In this document: positions 60,316 through 64,000 of the stretch, piece after piece
Position numbering within the stretch: the first letter of the stretch is position 1
Layout of the letters: each line of letters starts with the position of its first letter
DNA from: Limosilactobacillus caecicola
GTDB taxonomy: Bacteria; Bacillota; Bacilli; Lactobacillales; Lactobacillaceae
Direction of reading: 5' to 3'
NCBI RefSeq assembly: GCF_943192935.1
Contig: NZ_CALPCI010000006.1
Coordinates: 1-64,000, forward strand
DNA length: 64,000 bases
Made by a program: the position numbers and the translations under genes
Notes under the pieces: generated by a model
What the model was told of the DNA's origin: nothing
What the model saw: the letters and a program-made list of their open reading frames with translations, nothing else
The model's database searches: none

Positions 60316-60954
60316 TTATTCTCGACCAAATAACACAATTAAACAATACGCAACTAATAATGGTGAGTATTTGTGCTCCATTAAGTTATCATATATTTGA
60401 ACTACTAAAGCTTGATCGTATTTATTGTTCAATACCTTGATTAAGACTTCCCGAATCCGGTTATTTAAAGTGTAGTTCCCAATTAAAGTGTAGCTCGGGA
60501 TAAATTGTTTCAAAGCTTTAACGCTTGTCAACTGTGCTTTTTGAATTACGCTAATCGCTTCATCTAAGGCATGTTTTTGATCTTGAAAACTGATATCAGC
60601 AGACATGCTGTCGTATAGCTCAGCATTTTCATTTAATTCATCCCACGCCATAGCCACATCATCCATTCGTTCCTGATTAGATTTCTCCATTTTTTCTGCC
60701 TTTTCCAATCGTTGATGAGCAATACGTTCTAATTCTTGGGCTGTTTGAAGTCGCACATCGATTTGTTTAGAATCGCGCAAAAGCTCGTGTTGATGAGAAA
60801 AATCATAAAGAACATCAATGTTATAGTGATCGTTGATTTTTTGAATTAACCATGCAACACCACTACCAACCAAAACACCAATTATGATCCAAAAAGGAAT
60901 ATCGAGTAGATATTTAAGTATGGTGGCGCAAAATTCTGTAAGTGCGTCAATCAT
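60316..60954 (-). CDS. Membrane-anchored coiled-coil protein, unknown
   Basis: The 212-aa protein has one TM helix (about 20-40, PFWIIIGVLVGSGVAWLI) then a long charged coil (about 65-125, LERIAHQRLEKAEKMEKSNQERM), and a C-terminal helical part (about 150-212). No named domain seen. It overlaps the upstream 118-aa gene by 8 nt and lies before the origin-like region, so it belongs to the element's transcript. Its job, perhaps coupling the element's DNA to the membrane, is only a guess. Confidence 0.7.
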   Translation of the reverse strand: MIDALTEFCATILKYLLDIPFWIIIGVLVGSGVAWLIQKINDHYNIDVLYDFSHQHELLRDSKQIDVRLQTAQELERIAHQRLEKAEKMEKSNQERMDDVAMAWDELNENAELYDSMSADISFQDQKHALDEAISVIQKAQLTSVKALKQFIPSYTLIGNYTLNNRIREVLIKVLNNKYDQALVVQIYDNLMEHKYSPLLVAYCLIVLFGRE

Positions 60955-61303
60955 TAGTTTTTACCACCTTTATATTGCCTACTAAAATAATTGAATAGTT
61001 CACGTACGGAGAATCTTGCCGAGTAGTTCCTCGCACATCAATCCCTGTAATTTCCGTAACGCTAATTTGACTTCCAATATGAAGTTGATGACTTGTGGCA
61101 TTAGGATCTTTAATCTGAATTGTAAATGTCTTTCCAACTGCTGGTCCATCAGTCACTGTTGCTTGTACAGTAATTCCAATTTGCTCACCACTATCCCAGT
61201 TTTTCAGCGGACGATAATCCGTTACTAGAGACTGATGTAGCAAAAATTGCTTGGTTGTTGCGGAATTCAATGTAATCATTGAATTCAATTCCTTTCGGTT
61301 CAT
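60947..61303 (-). CDS. Small beta-rich protein, possible OB-fold, unknown
   Basis: The 118-aa protein is rich in beta-type stretches (IGITVQATVTDG, KTFTIQIKD, SQISVTEITGIDV, YVNYSIILVGNIKVV). This resembles short OB-fold or DUF961-like proteins encoded first in conjugative and mobilizable elements, but the match is weak. A second start (ATG 61279) is also possible. First gene of the element's leftward unit, behind an operator-rich promoter region. Confidence 0.6.
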   Translation of the reverse strand: MNRKELNSMITLNSATTKQFLLHQSLVTDYRPLKNWDSGEQIGITVQATVTDGPAVGKTFTIQIKDPNATSHQLHIGSQISVTEITGIDVRGTTRQDSPYVNYSIILVGNIKVVKTND

Positions 61304-61683
61304 ATTTATTCATCCTTTCATGAATTTTTATAATTAAATCAATCACCGGTGATTAACTGACATAATTTTCTCATCATTTTAATTCCCTTGTCAACAACAA
61401 TATCATGTTATGAAAATATTATTTTCTTAACATTTTCACATTATTGCACTTTTGTATAATAATACAACATTAACATGTTTATATTATGTTATAAACATGT
61501 TTCCTCATCATTCCCTGTCAGTCATGGTTTTTATTATCAACCTATAATATATCCTTACTATTTTTTATAGAATAAACGTAGCTTTTAAGAGCTTAAATTT
61601 TCACAAACTTTATTGTTAATAATTTTTTGAGTTTCTTGTTAATTGAAGCCTAATTGCTATTAATTTGATAGTTCAATATCAAC
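61304..61683 (-). promoter_or_regulatory. A+T-rich control region of the element, several palindromes
   Basis: No gene is visible in this 380-nt gap. It holds a 30-bp palindrome with 12-bp arms AACATGTTTATA / TATAAACATGTT (61472-61501), an imperfect 25-bp palindrome GTTATGAAAATA / TATTTTCTTAAC (61407-61431) and a perfect 14-bp AATCACCGGTGATT (61341-61354). A TTGACA (minus, about 61390) lies before the 118-aa gene, but no well-spaced -10. These look like repressor sites, yet no repressor gene is in the visible part of the element. Confidence 0.45.
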
Positions 61684-61686
61684 AAA

Positions 61687-61713
61687 AAAGCCCAGCTATA
61701 ATTGCTGAGCTTT
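61687..61713 (-). terminator. Intrinsic terminator after the LPXTG surface-protein gene
   Basis: Stem AAAGCTCAGC / GCTGGGCTTT (10 bp, one G-U) with a 7-nt loop, then TTTTTTG on minus. Confidence 0.85.
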
Positions 61714-61739
61714 CATTAATGATCTATATTTAATTAGAT

Positions 61740-64000
61740 TTAGTTTCTTTTGCGTAAGCCCAGTACAGCGGTCATCGCCATCGTCAAGAGGCCTAAACCA
61801 GTTGCGGCCACTGCCTTTTGACTGTCATTACCCGTTTGTGGCAATGCATCAGTCTTAGTTTGAACAGTGACGGCATGCTTGCGACTTGATGTAGTAACAT
61901 TAGTTGCCGTAACCACTGACAAGTCAGCTACTAATTGGCCTTGAGCGTTGTAAATGCGACCGTTTTTGACGGTTAAACCAGCAATTGGGTTGCCTTGAGC
62001 ATCGACCACTTGGCCATTAACGACCTTGGCACCATTTGGCAAGGTAACGGTCGTTTGAGTTTGATCAGACGTTGGGTTAGCCAAAACATGTAACGTAACT
62101 TGTGACGTGTAAGTCGAGCCATCAGGGAACGTTACTAAGACGTTTTCGGTGTGATCACCAGCGACTTGAGCGTCAGCATTAACTTGGTTAGCATCAGCCC
62201 ACTTAGCAGTCGTTCCAGTCGGCAAGTTACCATCCCAAATCCGTGATTCAGTAGTGGTACCGTTAGCAGTTGGCATCACAATCAACATTTGAGCAGTTGG
62301 GGTACTGTCGCTGGTAGGATCATCTTCGTCAGCAAAGCCATTGGCAATGGCTGGAGCTGAAACAGCTTCGCCCGCGTGAATCGTGATGTCGTCAAACTTC
62401 ACTTGGTCACCATAAATCTTAGCTTGGTTCCAAAGGGCCGCCTTAGCACTATCGACTGCCTTTTGAGCAGCATCCACGGCCGCTTGAGCATCAGCTAATT
62501 CACTAGCCGTCTTGTCCTTAGCGGCTTGAGCCGTTTGCAAAGCACTCTTAGCAGAATCAAGAGCAGCCTTAGCGGTATCATAAGCAGTTTGCTTAGCAGC
62601 TTCATCCTTAACGGCAGCTTGGTAATTAGCATCAGCGCTTTGGAGCCGATCTAAGGCAGCTTGCTTCGTCGTTAAGTCGTTTTGCGCATCAGCAACGGCT
62701 TGGCGCTTAGCGCTAGCGTCACTTTGCAAGCTCGTTAATTGAGCTTGAGCATCAGCCAACGTTTGCTTAGCAGATCGTAAGTTAGTGTTAGCTTGGTTAA
62801 GGTCAGATTGAGCCGACTTGAGGTTTTTTTGAGCCGTTTCCAAGGCCGCCATCTTGGTAGCGTAGTCAGCCCGATATTGTTCCAACTTTTGGTTAGCGGC
62901 ATCTAAGGCAGCTTGATCCGTGTCTAAGGTGCCTTGAGCCGTAGCAACGGCATTATTAGCAGTTGTTAAAGTGCTTTGCGCCGAGTTGTAGGCGGTTTGT
63001 GCCTTGGCGGTAGCATCCTTCGCATTATTTAAGGTCGTCAAAGCATTAGCTGCAGCAGTTTGAGCAGTGTTATTGGCACTCTTGGCAGTATTGTAAGCGG
63101 TCGTCTTAGTTGCTAAATCAGACTTGGCGCTCGCTAATTCCGCTTGGAGATCTTCTGGTTGGTAAGTGTTAGCAGTTAACTTGGCTTCTTTATTCGAGTC
63201 ACCCATGGCGCTTGCAAAGTCAATGTGAATCCAATCATAGTTATCCATAGCGACACCAACGTAACTGTTCTTGTCACTAGTGCTAATCCCTAACAGTGAT
63301 AGAGCGTGATTCCAATTAGAGCCGCCATCGTGGAATAACATTCCTTTAAGCGTGCTATTGTAAATAACTTCCTTGAGTTCATCAAGATTGGTTACATTAG
63401 CAAAACTACTAGACCATCCAATGTCTTCACTGCTCCAATCTACTCCTGTAAGTTCAGCAGCCTTATTTAAGGCGTTGTTATCATGTCCTGATTCTTTGGA
63501 AGCATCAAAATTGTCAGCGTTGTATTGCTTTACCACATTGTTTGCTAATTCAACCGAGACTGGGCTAGCACTAACTGTTGTGGTTGAATTATCCATGTTA
63601 GTGGTTTTGTATTTTGCACGAGCGTTATTAAGCAATTGTGCAATCCAAACACTTAATTCCTTTCGAACTTCCGGAGTCAAATTATTAACGTCGGAAATCT
63701 TAACAGCTTTATCCGCATCATTGTGCTTGTATTGGTTTTCTTTTGCTAATTGCGATCCAAGTTTTTGAATCTGATCATTAGTCTCATCAATTTCATCTTG
63801 AGTCATTGATAAAATATCGTGACTACTGTGTTCTAACAAGCGAGCATATTCGTCACTAAGGGTGATCGTGTTTTGGTTGTCAATCTTCGATTGAATTTGG
63901 TCAACCTTATCTTGAGCATCATTCTTAGCAGTTGTAGCGCTAGCTAATTCAGAAGCAGTTTGGTCAGCAGTCAACTTCTTAGTGTCGTAATCGCTTTGAG
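61740..64000 (-). CDS. LPXTG-anchored SEC10/PgrA surface-exclusion-domain protein (partial)
   Basis: The frame is open to the window edge, so the N-terminus and signal peptide are missing; 753 residues are visible. First comes a CAP/SCP-like domain (LSDEYARLLEHSS, VRKELSVWIAQLLNNARAKYKT, SGHDNNALNKAAELTGV), the pattern of SEC10/PgrA surface-exclusion proteins. A long Ala/Gln-rich coiled coil follows (about 275-515), then beta-rich repeats and a sorting signal LPQTG, TM helix and RKRN tail. Sortase A at 21532 can anchor it. Enterococcal homologues reduce plasmid transfer between like cells; lactobacilli often have chromosomal copies of uncertain role. Confidence 0.85.
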   Translation of the reverse strand, partial: QSDYDTKKLTADQTASELASATTAKNDAQDKVDQIQSKIDNQNTITLSDEYARLLEHSSHDILSMTQDEIDETNDQIQKLGSQLAKENQYKHNDADKAVKISDVNNLTPEVRKELSVWIAQLLNNARAKYKTTNMDNSTTTVSASPVSVELANNVVKQYNADNFDASKESGHDNNALNKAAELTGVDWSSEDIGWSSSFANVTNLDELKEVIYNSTLKGMLFHDGGSNWNHALSLLGISTSDKNSYVGVAMDNYDWIHIDFASAMGDSNKEAKLTANTYQPEDLQAELASAKSDLATKTTAYNTAKSANNTAQTAAANALTTLNNAKDATAKAQTAYNSAQSTLTTANNAVATAQGTLDTDQAALDAANQKLEQYRADYATKMAALETAQKNLKSAQSDLNQANTNLRSAKQTLADAQAQLTSLQSDASAKRQAVADAQNDLTTKQAALDRLQSADANYQAAVKDEAAKQTAYDTAKAALDSAKSALQTAQAAKDKTASELADAQAAVDAAQKAVDSAKAALWNQAKIYGDQVKFDDITIHAGEAVSAPAIANGFADEDDPTSDSTPTAQMLIVMPTANGTTTESRIWDGNLPTGTTAKWADANQVNADAQVAGDHTENVLVTFPDGSTYTSQVTLHVLANPTSDQTQTTVTLPNGAKVVNGQVVDAQGNPIAGLTVKNGRIYNAQGQLVADLSVVTATNVTTSSRKHAVTVQTKTDALPQTGNDSQKAVAATGLGLLTMAMTAVLGLRKRN

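Noticed and set aside
60126-60440. 104-aa plus-strand frame across the origin-like gap
   Set aside because: It runs over the inverted repeats and the end of the 212-aa gene, has no SD and shows no family features.
62400-63180. Internal repeats of the surface-protein gene as a CRISPR or minisatellite
   Set aside because: The repetition is degenerate codon use of an Ala/Gln/Asp coiled coil; there are no equal-length spacers.

Overview
The window reads as chromosome of a low- to mid-G+C Firmicute of the family Lactobacillaceae, most like Limosilactobacillus. The evidence is gene order (pth-mfd-rqcP-divIC / yabR-tilS-hpt-ftsH-hslO-dusB-lysS running into an rRNA operon leader), a sortase with an LPXTG surface protein, a class II HMG-CoA reductase and family-level protein similarity. 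The genus is an inference. No rRNA or tRNA gene lies fully inside the window.

Layout. 1-0.5 kb holds tandem promoters and a 16S leader pointing off the left edge. 0.5-14 kb is a leftward housekeeping block for lysyl-tRNA synthesis, tRNA modification, stress chaperone and protease, purine salvage, ribosome rescue, division, transcription-coupled repair and peptidyl-tRNA recycling. 14-20.9 kb holds a CBS-ACT protein, alr-acpS, a DEAD-box helicase, murF and htpX-lemA. 21-30.5 kb holds a phosphatase, sortase A, an MFS exporter, rpmE2, a MurA with Asp at the fosfomycin-target position, pyrG behind a GGGC-type attenuator, rpoE, an HD hydrolase and a lipoprotein. 30.6-42.7 kb holds prs-glmU-purR, a zinc ABC operon under a Zur-like palindrome, and ispE-ksgA-rnmV-tatD-metG. 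42.8-56.3 kb is mixed: an untracked 38-aa gene, an MFS exporter, a sirtuin, HMG-CoA reductase, Ppx/GppA, HelD with a zinc-type ArsR regulator and a CadD-family transporter, asd, an antiporter-hydrolase pair and an aldo/keto reductase.

56.3-64 kb is accessory. A frameshifted Rpn/PD-(D/E)XK gene is followed by a compact, visibly A+T-rich element: tyrosine integrase, excisionase-like HTH protein, a two-domain HUH endonuclease/SF3 helicase protein resembling CRESS-type Reps, an origin-like region dense in inverted repeats, a membrane coiled-coil protein and a small all-beta protein. Next to it, running off the right edge, is a sortase-anchored protein with a SEC10/PgrA surface-exclusion-like domain. 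The integrase-HUH/SF3 element is the most likely novel system here: either an integrated rolling-circle plasmid or a minimal integrative mobilizable element whose Rep-like protein acts as relaxase.

CDS starts were moved from the longest ORF wherever a Shine-Dalgarno sequence (SD) or family length favoured another codon; each case is noted. Terminators, operators and promoters were read by eye and none was scored by software.
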